Position numbers and translations under genes: made by a program
Notes under the pieces: generated by a model
What the model was told of the DNA's origin: nothing
The model's database searches: none
What the model saw: only the letters and a program-made list of their open reading frames with translations
NCBI GenBank assembly: GCA_016873395.1
Contig: VGXG01000002.1
Coordinates: 1 to 64,000, forward strand
Source: Nitrospira sp.
GTDB taxonomy: Bacteria > Nitrospirota > Nitrospiria > Nitrospirales > Nitrospiraceae
Length of the DNA stretch: 64,000 bases
Reading direction: 5' to 3'
In this document: positions 9,195-17,216 of the stretch, one piece after another
Layout of the letters: each line of letters opens with the position of its first letter
Position numbering within the stretch: position 1 is the first letter of the stretch

Positions 9195-9262
9195 TACTGG
9201 AGGCAAAGTAACTATCCGCCCCCATTCGATCGAAGGGGGCGGTTCAAGCGAAGCTTGGTATG
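9195..9262 (-). repeat. Structured dispersed repeat, copy 3 (short form)
   Basis: An inverted copy with only the first two hairpins: CAAGC/GCTTG (9245-9257) and CCGCCCCC/GGGGGCGG (9216-9242), plus the TAGTTACTTTGCCTCCAGTA tail. The second stem has one base pair swapped relative to copy 1. It lies in the clpB-hsp20 gap and touches the ribosome site of hsp20, so its hairpins would sit in the hsp20 leader. Confidence 0.75.
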
Positions 9263-9274
9263 GAGGGAAGCACC

Positions 9275-9697
9275 ATGACGCTGACGACTTCTTCTTATAG
9301 TCCGCTGGACGTTCAAATCGACAAGTTCTTCAACGATGCTCTTCGCGCAGTGGGCGGAGGGGTGAGGGTCTGGACACCGGCCTGCAACACCTTTGAAGAT
9401 GAACAGGGTTTCTGGGTGCACGCGGCTCTACCAGGGATGGACCGGAAGAGCATCCAGATCGTGGTGGAAGACGGGGTCCTGATCCTGAAGGGCGAGCGAA
9501 AAGAAGAGGCCTCGGACGAGACCAGGACCTACTTTGCGAGGGAGATCGGTGGGGGAGCCTTTTCACGGTCGTTCAGGCTGCCTGCCAACGTGGATACGAC
9601 CAAGGTGGAGGCCACGTACAAAGACGGCATCCTGAGCATCGCGCTCCCGAAGCGGGAGGAAAGCAAGCCCCGCCGGATTACCATCGAGACGAAGTGA
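9275..9697 (+). CDS. Small heat-shock protein, Hsp20 family
   Basis: A 140-residue holdase chaperone with a short N-terminal arm and an alpha-crystallin domain (about residues 45-135) ending in the family's A-x-x-x-x-G-x-L motif (ATYKDGILSIALPK). Such proteins bind unfolding proteins as oligomers and hand them to DnaK/ClpB. The start at 9275 has GGAGGG at 9262-9267; the upstream ATG at 9260 overlaps that site and is rejected. The C-terminal I-x-I motif (ITIETK region) is present in a modified form. Confidence 0.93.
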   Translation: MTLTTSSYSPLDVQIDKFFNDALRAVGGGVRVWTPACNTFEDEQGFWVHAALPGMDRKSIQIVVEDGVLILKGERKEEASDETRTYFAREIGGGAFSRSFRLPANVDTTKVEATYKDGILSIALPKREESKPRRITIETK

Positions 9698-9769
9698 AGA
9701 TCAAGAGCCGATGGCTGATAGCGTATGGCGTAGGACCTCTTACCATTCGCTGTCAGCCGTTTGCCTGGC

Positions 9770-10195
9770 CTAGCCGATTGAGACAGACTTGCCCTGCAGA
9801 TCGCTCTCCTGTCCGCTCAGCCGATGTTTTTCGATGCGCCACTCGGTCGGCGAGATCTCCAGGAGATGACCTTTGACGGTCAGGATGTTCCCTTGCCGAA
9901 AGGACACGCGGCCCCCTTCCTTGAGCTCCACGTGCAGCACGACCTTGCCCGACTCCAGATTCTTGAGCAAAACGCCGGTCGGCGAGGTCGAAAGCTCATG
10001 CGCTCGACGCTCGTTGAAGGCCATCGAACTATGCACTACCTTGGCGGTTATCCGCCCCACCTGATCGAACTGAACGAAGTTGACCAAGAGGGGACCGGCC
10101 GCCCCCTTCAAGGTCAGCGCGATCTGCGGTACTCCTTCGATCTCCACCGTTCCGTCCGCATTGCGATAGAGATTCGATCCGATCTCGATGTCCAT
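9770..10195 (-). CDS. Conserved-looking hypothetical protein
   Basis: A 141-residue soluble protein, beta-rich by inspection (EIEGVPQIALTLKG, LLEISPTEWRIEKHRL), without signal peptide or membrane segment. I do not recognise the family. The ATG at 10195 has the ribosome site GGAG at good spacing. It is the last gene of a minus-strand group that also holds a small membrane protein and the comM remnant. Confidence 0.6.
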   Translation of the reverse strand: MDIEIGSNLYRNADGTVEIEGVPQIALTLKGAAGPLLVNFVQFDQVGRITAKVVHSSMAFNERRAHELSTSPTGVLLKNLESGKVVLHVELKEGGRVSFRQGNILTVKGHLLEISPTEWRIEKHRLSGQESDLQGKSVSIG

Positions 10196-10202
10196 CAGTT
10201 TC

Positions 10203-10308
10203 TCCTCAGCAAAGAAGCTATCAGCTTTCAGCCATCAGCCTTCAACTCTCAGCCTCAGAATCTCTTCTTTGCGTCCGGTGCTGACGGCTGAAGGCTGACA
10301 GCCTCCCG
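10203..10308. repeat. Heptad-periodic inverted array
   Basis: Units GCTATCA, GCTTTCA, GCCATCA and GCCTTCA on the left, with GGCTGAA and GGCTGAC on the right as an inverted arm. It lies between two minus-strand genes. Confidence 0.7.
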
Positions 10309-10309
10309 G

Positions 10310-10537
10310 CTATGGTTTTTTAATGCGATCCAGAATCAGTGCGACGCAGCCTCCCAGGAGTCCCCCGCCCAGAATCGCCGTGCCGACTTCCACCAACTCG
10401 GCTTCCCAGAGGGGCCCGGGCACGTGCAACGCCTCGCGGAATCCCCCTTGGAGCAGAATGACCGCCAAAGCCAGGGTGGCTCCCACGACAAACCACCAGG
10501 CGAACACTCTGAGGGGATGCGCCGATCCATCCTTCAT
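10310..10537 (-). CDS. Small two-helix membrane protein
   Basis: A 75-residue protein with two hydrophobic helices (about residues 10-30 and 48-68) and a basic end (RIKKP). Function is unknown. The ribosome site GGGGAG precedes the ATG at 10537. Its start codon overlaps the stop of the truncated comM frame (TCATGA on the minus strand), so it may be translated by coupling to that remnant or may have been brought here by the same deletion. Confidence 0.55.
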   Translation of the reverse strand: MKDGSAHPLRVFAWWFVVGATLALAVILLQGGFREALHVPGPLWEAELVEVGTAILGGGLLGGCVALILDRIKKP

Positions 10538-10692
10538 GACAACTCCCCGCGGCGGTCGCGGCTCTCACGCACCGTCGCATCCGGGAGCCCGACGACCGAA
10601 AACTGGGGCAGTCCCCCGCCGATATCCACCTCCACCTCGACTGGATAGGCCTCCAGCCCGACCAGCGCCGCGCTCAAAACCTTCGCCAACAT
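10534..10692 (-). pseudogene. comM: 5' remnant of comM (YifB, Mg-chelatase-like ATPase)
   Basis: A 52-residue frame starting [20 protein letters not shown]. It matches the highly conserved N-terminus of ComM/YifB, including [17 protein letters not shown] and ATVRESRDR. ComM is about 500 residues, an AAA+ ATPase that drives branch migration during natural transformation. Here the frame leaves the family after ESRDR and stops six codons later, so more than 90% of the gene is gone. The ATG at 10692 is retained. Confidence 0.8.
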
Positions 10693-10708
10693 GGAGAACT
10701 CGCAACGA

Positions 10709-10806
10709 GTGATCAGTTCAAAGTTATCGGTTGTCAGTTATCAGTTCCAGTATTCAGCGATCAGGCGTCAGTTTTCGACTGAGCACTGATCACTGATAAC
10801 TGAGGG
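10709..10806. repeat. Heptad-periodic inverted array
   Basis: Units AGTTATC, GGTTGTC, AGTTATC and AGGCGTC form the left arm; GACTGAG, CACTGAT, CACTGAT and AACTGAG form the right arm. It fills the gap between the comM remnant and the kelch gene. Confidence 0.7.
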
Positions 10807-10856
10807 CTTTTCTGAAGCGTGGCGGATTATAGGCGCCGCCTGACCGCTTTTCAACA

Positions 10857-10884
10857 TTGCTCCGGGTCCGGCCGCATGTATAAT
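10857..10884 (+). promoter_or_regulatory. Candidate sigma70 promoter, leaderless arrangement
   Basis: TTGCTC (10857-10862), a 16-base spacer and a perfect TATAAT (10879-10884). The -10 box ends 6 bases before the ATG at 10891, so transcription would begin at or next to the start codon. Confidence 0.5.
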
Positions 10885-10890
10885 GGAGCC

Positions 10891-12441
10891 ATGCATCGTC
10901 CGCCTACACCTATGCAGAGGCATCGCACGAGGGCGTTTCTTCTGTCCTTTCTTGGACCGGCCTGCGCCCTGCTGCTGTGGCTGCAGCCGGCCTGGGGGCA
11001 GGAGGGCCCCGGTCTTGGGGAATGGACCAGGCTGGCGCCGGCCCCCACCAAGCGCACGGAGGTCGTGGCGGCAGTGGTGGGCGGAAAGATCTACCTGCTC
11101 GGAGGCTTTGCGGAGCCGGCACTGGGCAACCTGACGAGCTTGACGGTCAGCAATCTTGTGGAGGAGTATGACCCGGCCACCGATCGCTGGAACCACAGGA
11201 CTCCGCTCCCGATCGGCCTGCACCACGCCGGCGCCGCGACGGTCGGAGGCAAACTCTATGTGATCGGCGGCTTCACGACTTCCTTCTTCTCGGTCTGGCA
11301 GCCGGTGGCCAGCATGTTCATCTACGACCCGGTCGCCGACCGCTGGACGGAGGGAGCTCCGATGCCCACCCAGCGAGGCGCGCTCGCAGTAGCTGAGTTA
11401 GACGGCAAGCTCGTTGCGATCGGCGGGTACGACGGAACCGACAACTCGGCATTCGTGGAGGCCTATGATCCGGCGACCGACCGGTGGAGCAAGCGCGCGC
11501 CCCTGCCCACCCCAAGAGACCACCTGGCAGCCGTCTCGGTCGGCGGAAAGCTCTACACCTTCGGCGGCCGCCTCCAACGTGACTACGGACGTAACCTGGC
11601 CGTCACCGAGGTCTATGATCCTTCCGCCGATCGCTGGACGAAAGCGGCGGATCTCCCGACCCCGCGAAGCGGGATCACAGCCGGAGCGCTCAAGGGAATC
11701 ATCTACGTCCTCGGAGGCGAGGCCCCGGAGGGTACGTTCCGGACCAACGAGGCCTACGACCCGGCCACCGACCGGTGGCGGACGATGGCGCCGATGCCGA
11801 CCGGGCGGCACGGGCTCGGCTCAGCCGTGGTTAGCGGGCGGCTCTATGTTCTCAGCGGCGGGCCGACCCCGGGCGGATCGTTCAGCAACGTCACCGAAGC
11901 CTTCCTGCCTCCGGCGAGCCAAACAAGCCACCCGCCAAGCAGGGTTCCGAGCGCGTTCCGCAGCAGCCGTGCGACGGCGAACCAGGTGGGCACCGTCATG
12001 GCCCTGCTGGCGACCTTTCAGGATGCCGAGGCGCTCCCGCCTGAATCCAGCCCGGAGGCCAATCAGTTGATCAAGGCTCTGATCCAGTTCCAGGCCGCCT
12101 TCATGAAGAGCGACAGCCAGGCTGTCCGGCAGTTTTTCAGTCAAGCCTTGACGGCCGGATTCGGGGACCAAGCGCCGGCCGCCGCCGCGTCGTTTCGGGC
12201 CGACGGGTGGACTTCACGGTCGCTGGAAGCGGTCATCGACTATGGAGCCGGCCGTTCCCTGCGAGATCAGGCAGAGCTGCAGACCGCCCTGGGCTCTTTC
12301 AACGTCGGCGCGAGCGACTTCGATCTCCTGAGCCGGACCTTCACAACGGCGCGCCGTCACCTGACTTCCCAGGGACAGGATCTGCACCAGGTCTACGAAG
12401 CCCGGCGGCGCGAGATGCCGGGGTCCCCCGCACAGCGATGA
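10891..12441 (+). CDS. Exported kelch-repeat beta-propeller protein
   Basis: A 516-residue protein. A signal peptide (hydrophobic run to PAWGQ, about residue 35) is followed by six kelch repeats (about residues 38-345). Each repeat has a GGKLY/LGG strand pair followed by a Y-DP-x-TDRW motif, giving a six-bladed propeller. The C-terminal 160 residues are helical and unassigned. Kelch propellers mostly bind other proteins or sugars; no enzyme motif is visible. The ATG at 10891 lies just behind the TATAAT box. A second ATG at 10912 would also keep the signal peptide. Confidence 0.85.
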   Translation: MHRPPTPMQRHRTRAFLLSFLGPACALLLWLQPAWGQEGPGLGEWTRLAPAPTKRTEVVAAVVGGKIYLLGGFAEPALGNLTSLTVSNLVEEYDPATDRWNHRTPLPIGLHHAGAATVGGKLYVIGGFTTSFFSVWQPVASMFIYDPVADRWTEGAPMPTQRGALAVAELDGKLVAIGGYDGTDNSAFVEAYDPATDRWSKRAPLPTPRDHLAAVSVGGKLYTFGGRLQRDYGRNLAVTEVYDPSADRWTKAADLPTPRSGITAGALKGIIYVLGGEAPEGTFRTNEAYDPATDRWRTMAPMPTGRHGLGSAVVSGRLYVLSGGPTPGGSFSNVTEAFLPPASQTSHPPSRVPSAFRSSRATANQVGTVMALLATFQDAEALPPESSPEANQLIKALIQFQAAFMKSDSQAVRQFFSQALTAGFGDQAPAAAASFRADGWTSRSLEAVIDYGAGRSLRDQAELQTALGSFNVGASDFDLLSRTFTTARRHLTSQGQDLHQVYEARRREMPGSPAQR

Positions 12442-12508
12442 ATGATGAATGCGGAACGATGAATGTGTATAATTCTTCCCGTTCAGCATTCAGCATTCAT
12501 CATGCAGC
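12440..12508. repeat. Heptad-periodic array
   Basis: Units of the GAATGAT/GAACGAT and TTCAGCA/TTCATCA flavours, arranged as opposite arms, between the kelch gene and the Lrp-type gene. Confidence 0.65.
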
Positions 12509-12529
12509 AATGAAGAAAGGAAGACCGTC

Positions 12530-12766
12530 ATGGCGACCAAAGCCTACATTCTCATCAAGGTCAAAGCCGGCAAGACGAAGGATGTCATCAAGTCGCTGAA
12601 GAAGCTCCCGGGCGTGGAGCAGGCCCATCCCTGTTTCGGCCAGCCTGACATCTTCAGCTTCGTGAACGTGGCGGATGAGAAGGCGCTGTCGGACGTGGTG
12701 ATCACAAAGATCCACACCATCGACGGGGTCGAGGAAACCGACACGCATATCGTGGCAGAAACGTAA
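12530..12766 (+). CDS. Stand-alone Lrp/AsnC RAM (ligand-binding) domain protein
   Basis: A 78-residue protein consisting only of the alpha-beta ligand-binding half of Lrp/AsnC regulators (AYILIKVKAG..., GVEQAHPCFGQPDIFSFVNV...), with no DNA-binding helix-turn-helix. Such single-domain proteins form dimers or decamers that bind amino acids and may modulate full-length regulators; here no partner lies nearby. The ATG at 12530 follows GGAAGA. Length and fold are typical of the family. Confidence 0.85.
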   Translation: MATKAYILIKVKAGKTKDVIKSLKKLPGVEQAHPCFGQPDIFSFVNVADEKALSDVVITKIHTIDGVEETDTHIVAET

Positions 12767-12771
12767 GCAAG

Positions 12772-12812
12772 AACGTCATTGGTCATTTGTCACTCGTCAT
12801 TCGTATCGGATA
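12772..12812. repeat. Short heptad-periodic array
   Basis: Units GTCATTG, GTCATTT, GTCACTC and GTCATTC. It lies between convergent genes; the flavour matches the GTGACGA units found inside addA. Confidence 0.6.
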
Positions 12813-12853
12813 GAGGAGAGGACTCTTTTGCGAATGATGCGTGACGCCTTTGC

Positions 12854-13822
12854 TTACAACTGCACAGCCCGTCCCTCCTCGGCCGACCGGTAGCAGGCTT
12901 CGGCGATCTCCACCGCCCTGAGTCCATCCAGACCCGTAACCGGCATCGGACCGTTGCCCGCAAGTGCTTGAAGAAACCTCTGCAAGACTTCCACGAGGGT
13001 CGGCCGGTCCTCGACGGTCCATTCGTCCACCTCGGTGCGTGACCGAACCAGTGAGAGACGGTGGCCGTACCAGTCGGCGACGATCTGCCCCTTGCCTCCC
13101 ACCCACTCAGCCCTGCCGACCCGCCCCTCACTCACCCGCGACACGTCGATGAGACCAGACAGGCCTCCGACCGTCTGAAGCCTGACAAGGGCCCTGGATT
13201 CGGGTTTCCCCGGCGCTTCTCGCCACAGGTCACAGGAGACCTCGCGCACTTCGTCGCCGGTGAGAAAACGGACTAGGTCCAAGTGATGGATGCCGATCTC
13301 CAGCAGCACTCCGCGCCCCCCATAGTCAGCAGGATTCTGAAAGACCTCCGGGCGAGGGTCCACCCGGTTCGTCAACACCAAATAACGGCGCGGCTCGACC
13401 TTCGCCGATTCCTTTTTCAAGGCCTGCACGGCCGCATCGAACCGGAGGGTTTGGGCGGTCATGAGGGGGACGCCGGCCTTATCGGCAGCCTCGACCATGA
13501 CACGCGCATCGGACGCACTGGCTGCCAGAGGCTTCTCGATCAAGAGAGGTTTGCCCGCACGGACCGCTGTAAGGCAGACCGCCTTGGTAAGAGAAGGCGG
13601 CGTCACGACGACCACCGCCTGCACCGCCTGATCCGCGATCAAGCCTTGGTAGTCCTGGTGAAATCGGAGCCCGTGGTCGGCGGCAAAGGCACGCCCCTTG
13701 GCTGCATCCCGACGGCAGACCGCCACCAGTCTTGCCTCAGGCAGAGGCTCCAGAAGATGCTTGGCGTACCTCGTGCCATGACGCCCCAGCCCAATCAGCC
13801 CGACCCCGATCGACGCCGCCAT
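12854..13822 (-). CDS. Gfo/Idh/MocA-family oxidoreductase
   Basis: A 322-residue NAD(P)-dependent dehydrogenase. An N-terminal Rossmann domain has GLIGLGRHG near residue 8, then the family's E-K-P-L-A motif (LIEKPLAAS, around residue 97), where Lys is catalytic. The C-terminal alpha/beta domain contains GIHHLDLVRFL with the paired His. Members oxidise or reduce sugars, inositols and related polyols; the substrate cannot be told here. It stands alone on the minus strand, convergent with the RAM-domain gene. Confidence 0.9.
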   Translation of the reverse strand: MAASIGVGLIGLGRHGTRYAKHLLEPLPEARLVAVCRRDAAKGRAFAADHGLRFHQDYQGLIADQAVQAVVVVTPPSLTKAVCLTAVRAGKPLLIEKPLAASASDARVMVEAADKAGVPLMTAQTLRFDAAVQALKKESAKVEPRRYLVLTNRVDPRPEVFQNPADYGGRGVLLEIGIHHLDLVRFLTGDEVREVSCDLWREAPGKPESRALVRLQTVGGLSGLIDVSRVSEGRVGRAEWVGGKGQIVADWYGHRLSLVRSRTEVDEWTVEDRPTLVEVLQRFLQALAGNGPMPVTGLDGLRAVEIAEACYRSAEEGRAVQL

Positions 13823-14193
13823 GTTCTCTTTCCTTCCCGCCCGATCTGGCTTTCACGAGCCGCAACCGGTGAGATTGTATCGGCGCATGACCATCCGGTC
13901 AACCGGCAGGGCCTCATCAACAGTCTGAAAGTCCGACGGTCTGAAAGTCTTTCAAGTCGGAGGACCTTACAACTTTCAGACTTTGAGACTTTACGACGAG
14001 CCAGGCTCATTGACAAGCCGGCGCAGCCATCGCTATAGTGCCCTACAGTCAACGCTGAATGCTGAACGGTGAACGGCAAGTGACCGGTTTCCGACGTTCA
14101 TAATTCATCATTCAACATTCATCATCGCCTTGGACGCCTGCCAGAGAACAGCAGCGCCCTCCCCGCGAAATTCCAACCAAGCGAAGGAGCATC
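13823..14193. repeat. Intergenic stretch with two heptad-periodic arrays
   Basis: No gene is seen. About 13918-13996 has GTCTGAA/AGTCCGA-type units facing ACTTTCAGACTTT units as an inverted array. About 14048-14130 has GAATGCT, GAACGGT and GAACGGC units facing TTCATCA and TTCAACA. Both could form long imperfect hairpins between the divergent genes. Confidence 0.6.
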
Positions 14194-14982
14194 ATGTCTC
14201 AGAGGATTCCACCATTCACCAAAGAGCAGATCGGGACCGGTGCGGTACGCTTCCCGAGCGGGGCCCCGATCCCCTCTATCACAGATGCGTCGGTCGACCC
14301 CTACGCCAAAACGCGCGTCCCCAAGGAAACGCAGGTGGAGGGCCTCATGTTCTGGCCCCAAGTGAAGGGCGTCTATCCGGGTCTGGTGGTGCTGCACGAG
14401 GCCTGGGGACTGAACGCCCAGATCAAGGATCTGGCCTCCAGGCTGGCTCGCGAAGGGTTCGTGACGCTCGCGCCCAACCTGTATACCAGACAGGGCGGGA
14501 TGGTGACCGCCAACGCGGAGGTGGCGACGGCCCTTGCAGAGCGCATCAAGGAAATCGACCTGCTGCAAGACATCAACTCGTGCTGCGAGTTTCTGAACAC
14601 CCGCGACCATGTCAAGCGCAACATCCACGGCGTCATCGGATTCGGGATGAGCGGTCTCCTGGCCATGAAGTTCGCCTGTCAGCGAAAACGGTTGCGGGCG
14701 GCCGTCGTGTTTTACAGCACCCAGCTCGTCCTTCCGAGCATCCTCAAGGACCTCTCCTGCCCACTGCTCTACCATCGGGCCGGAACAGACGGACCCGTAA
14801 CCGCCCAGCAGACTGAGGGACTCCTACAGACCGCCAAGGACTTTGGGAAACGGATCGAGGTTCTGAACTACCAGGACGCGCCTTCCGGCTTTTGCAATGA
14901 AACCCAAGCCACCTACCGGCCGGATGCGGCGGAGAAGGCCTTTGAATCGACGATATTATTCCTCACTGATTGCTTCAAATAA
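14194..14982 (+). CDS. Dienelactone-hydrolase-like protein lacking catalytic residues
   Basis: A 262-residue alpha/beta-hydrolase of the dienelactone hydrolase family: VVLHEAWGLN near residue 64, the nucleophile-elbow region VIGFGMSG, FYSTQ, and an acid-loop region PLLYHRAGTDGPV. In active members the elbow is G-x-C-x-G-G; here the Cys position is Gly. The catalytic His of the C-terminal H-x-F loop appears replaced (DAPSGFCNE). The Asp is kept. It is therefore probably a pseudoenzyme or has an altered mechanism. The ATG at 14194 has an AAGGAG site. Confidence 0.8.
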   Translation: MSQRIPPFTKEQIGTGAVRFPSGAPIPSITDASVDPYAKTRVPKETQVEGLMFWPQVKGVYPGLVVLHEAWGLNAQIKDLASRLAREGFVTLAPNLYTRQGGMVTANAEVATALAERIKEIDLLQDINSCCEFLNTRDHVKRNIHGVIGFGMSGLLAMKFACQRKRLRAAVVFYSTQLVLPSILKDLSCPLLYHRAGTDGPVTAQQTEGLLQTAKDFGKRIEVLNYQDAPSGFCNETQATYRPDAAEKAFESTILFLTDCFK

Positions 14983-15006
14983 TTCCGGTAACTTATTGTT
15001 TTTAAA

Positions 15007-16248
15007 ATGGCTGTCAGCTTTCATCCATCAGCATCAGCGCCCACGCCTTCCCCTTCAATGGGGCGGGCCCAGGAGGGGCCACTCGGTGTCGCCGTCACGA
15101 TGGTCATGATGGCGGCCCTTCTGCCATCCCCTTCATTTGCCTCGCCGGAACCCGAGCAGCCGGACTTCGCGGCGGTTATCCGCACGCAGGCACAGGTTCT
15201 CGACGCCGTCGCTTCCGATGCGGACGCAGCCGCTCTCTTCCTGTCTCACCTTGGTCCGGCGCTGGACCTCAAAGACAGCGCGACCATCCTCTCGCCCTCA
15301 CTCTCGACAAAACCCCCTGCTCCTCCATTCATGCCCTTCGACAAGGCTATGCGCTCGGAGCTATCTGCGACGGCGACTCAGCTCACGACCGAGCTGGCCG
15401 CCTGGCGGCTTGCCGCGACTCTCAAGGAGGCAACCGACACGGGCGATGTCGTGGGACTCAAGACGGCTCTGGGGCGGGCAGCCCGGCAGAGGACATGGCT
15501 TTTCGCCGGAGATACACGTCAGTCGCTCCGGCGGTCCATCGACTTAAGTGCGGTGCTGAGTGACGTTGCCCCTGCAGGCGGGCTTCAACCGATCAGCCCG
15601 TCCGGGTACGCGGACTACGCGGCCTATCTGGACAGGACCTACCCGCTACTTACCCAGGCCAACGGTTCCTGGGTGGCGGTAGCGGAACAGGAAGGCGTAT
15701 CCGGCATCCGCCGACGCCTGGCGGAATTCTGGACCGAGGGCCGCGAAGCAGCTGACAAGGACCTGTTTGCGAACCGCTACTTCCAGACCGTTCTGCGTCC
15801 GGTCCTCGCTGCTCACGCGATCGCCCTGGCTGTCCGGGCGGAAGCGGAGGCTGAGCGGGGGGCGCGCGAGGCATGGACGCGCTTGCATATCTGGCGAGAA
15901 CGTCTGCGGGAAATGAAGGGGATCGAGCGGCTCTGCGGCACTTGGCACTGGACGGTGCACAACCATAAGAATCATCAGGAGCACAAACTGATCATGTCTT
16001 TCCCGCCTCCTGCCACAGAGGCTGCTTTGCCCGACCCTCAGGCATCAGCCGGCCCGCCCGGTCCCCGCCCCGCGAAAACCGTCGTGCTGGGAGATGGAGT
16101 GTACTTGCGTTGGGAGTTCCCGGGCGGGTATCAGGAGGACAGTCTCCTCTTCGCAGCCGAAGGCCAGCGCCTCGAGGGAACCTTCGTCAATTCAGCCGGC
16201 GCCTGGGGATCCATCACAGGGAAACGCGTGGCTCCCTGCCCTCGTTAA
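15007..16248 (+). CDS. Exported protein of unknown function
   Basis: About 413 residues as drawn. A hydrophobic segment (VAVTMVMMAALL) ending PSFAS looks like a signal peptide, preceded by a Pro/Ser-rich stretch that may not be translated. The middle is helical. The C-terminal ~100 residues (LCGTWHWTVHN onward, then GVYLRWEFPGG) look like a small beta-barrel. Starts at 15007, 15058 and 15100 are possible, none with a well-placed ribosome site, so the N-terminus is unsure. Function is not recognised. Confidence 0.6.
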   Translation: MAVSFHPSASAPTPSPSMGRAQEGPLGVAVTMVMMAALLPSPSFASPEPEQPDFAAVIRTQAQVLDAVASDADAAALFLSHLGPALDLKDSATILSPSLSTKPPAPPFMPFDKAMRSELSATATQLTTELAAWRLAATLKEATDTGDVVGLKTALGRAARQRTWLFAGDTRQSLRRSIDLSAVLSDVAPAGGLQPISPSGYADYAAYLDRTYPLLTQANGSWVAVAEQEGVSGIRRRLAEFWTEGREAADKDLFANRYFQTVLRPVLAAHAIALAVRAEAEAERGAREAWTRLHIWRERLREMKGIERLCGTWHWTVHNHKNHQEHKLIMSFPPPATEAALPDPQASAGPPGPRPAKTVVLGDGVYLRWEFPGGYQEDSLLFAAEGQRLEGTFVNSAGAWGSITGKRVAPCPR

Positions 16249-16345
16249 CGCTGAACGTAGAATGTGAATGCTGAACGATGAATTGCAGAAGTTCAGATTC
16301 TGCTTCTTCCATTCATCACTCATCATTCATCGTTCATCATTGCCG
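16249..16345. repeat. Heptad-periodic inverted array
   Basis: Left arm of AACGCTG, AACGTAG, AATGCTG and AACGATG; right arm of TTCATCA, CTCATCA, TTCATCG and TTCATCA. It lies between two convergent stop codons. Confidence 0.7.
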
Positions 16346-16351
16346 GTCGGG

Positions 16352-17071
16352 TCACCAGGTAAAGACGTTCAGCTCGACGCGGCGGTTCTTGGCACGGCTC
16401 TCCGGCGTGAGGTTGTCGGCCACCGGCTTGAATTCCCCGTAGCCGACGGCGACTGTCTTCTGGGGCGGAACCTTGTGCAGCTCCGTCAGCACGCGCACCA
16501 CCGTGACCGCCCGCAGCGAAGACAGTTCCCAGTTGGAGGAGAACTGCGCGTTGCGCAGCGGGACATTGTCGCTGTGTCCTTCGACGCGGATCTCCTTCAC
16601 GTCGTCGCCCGCGTCGGCCAGCACTTCGGCCAGCGCTTCCAGAATCGGCAGCGACTCAGGCTTGACATCAGCCCGGCCACCTTCGAACAGCAGGCTGTCC
16701 TCGATCGTGATGAGGATCCCCCCCTCGGTGGCGGTGAGCTTGAGCTTTTCTTTGAGGTCGAGGTCCAGCACGGCCTTCTTGACCACGGACTGGGCGCGGG
16801 TCATGAAGTAAACCTTCTTATGGATGGCCGGAATGATGGCCGACTTTCCTTCCCCGACATCGTAGCGCTGATTGGAAGAGACCTCGACCCTAATCTGGGG
16901 CACGAAGGCCTCCTGCAAAGCCTTGCTGAAGACCTTGAACTTGCCCTCGTTGATCATCGAGGTGGAATACATCACGACGAAGAAGGCAAAAAGGAGCGTG
17001 ATGAAGTCGGCGTAGGACACCAGCCAGCGCTCGTGGTTTTCGTGCTCTTCATGCTTGGGCTTTTTGGCCAT
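16352..17071 (-). CDS. motB: Flagellar motor stator protein MotB
   Basis: A 239-residue inner-membrane protein. It has a cytoplasmic basic N-terminus, one transmembrane helix (residues 18-38) carrying the proton-binding Asp22 in the SYADF motif, a linker, and an OmpA-like peptidoglycan-binding domain (about 115-235; EGHSDNVP and NRRVEL motifs). With MotA it forms the proton channel that drives the flagellum. It follows motA on the same strand, separated by a heptad array. Confidence 0.95.
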   Translation of the reverse strand: MAKKPKHEEHENHERWLVSYADFITLLFAFFVVMYSTSMINEGKFKVFSKALQEAFVPQIRVEVSSNQRYDVGEGKSAIIPAIHKKVYFMTRAQSVVKKAVLDLDLKEKLKLTATEGGILITIEDSLLFEGGRADVKPESLPILEALAEVLADAGDDVKEIRVEGHSDNVPLRNAQFSSNWELSSLRAVTVVRVLTELHKVPPQKTVAVGYGEFKPVADNLTPESRAKNRRVELNVFTW

Positions 17072-17083
17072 AATCCTTCGTGA

Positions 17084-17216
17084 AGCGTCGTTCGTGAAGC
17101 GTCTCTCGTCGTGACTGAAGTGGTCAGTGTTCAGTTCACAGTAGTCGGTTCTCAGCGAACTGAAAACTGTTTACTGATAACTGACAACTTCCTCATTCAC
17201 GTTTCACGCTTCACGT
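17084..17216. repeat. Heptad-periodic arrays between motA and motB
   Basis: Two flavours: GTGAAGC/GTCGTTC facing TTCACGT/TTCACGC, and TCAGTGT/TCAGTTC facing AACTGAA/AACTGTT/AACTGAC. The array interrupts what would otherwise be a tight motAB pair. Confidence 0.7.

Noticed and set aside
9195-9274. RNA thermometer specific to hsp20
   Set aside because: The hairpins belong to a repeat that also occurs at unrelated loci, so a dedicated thermosensor is not the simplest reading; an effect on hsp20 remains possible.
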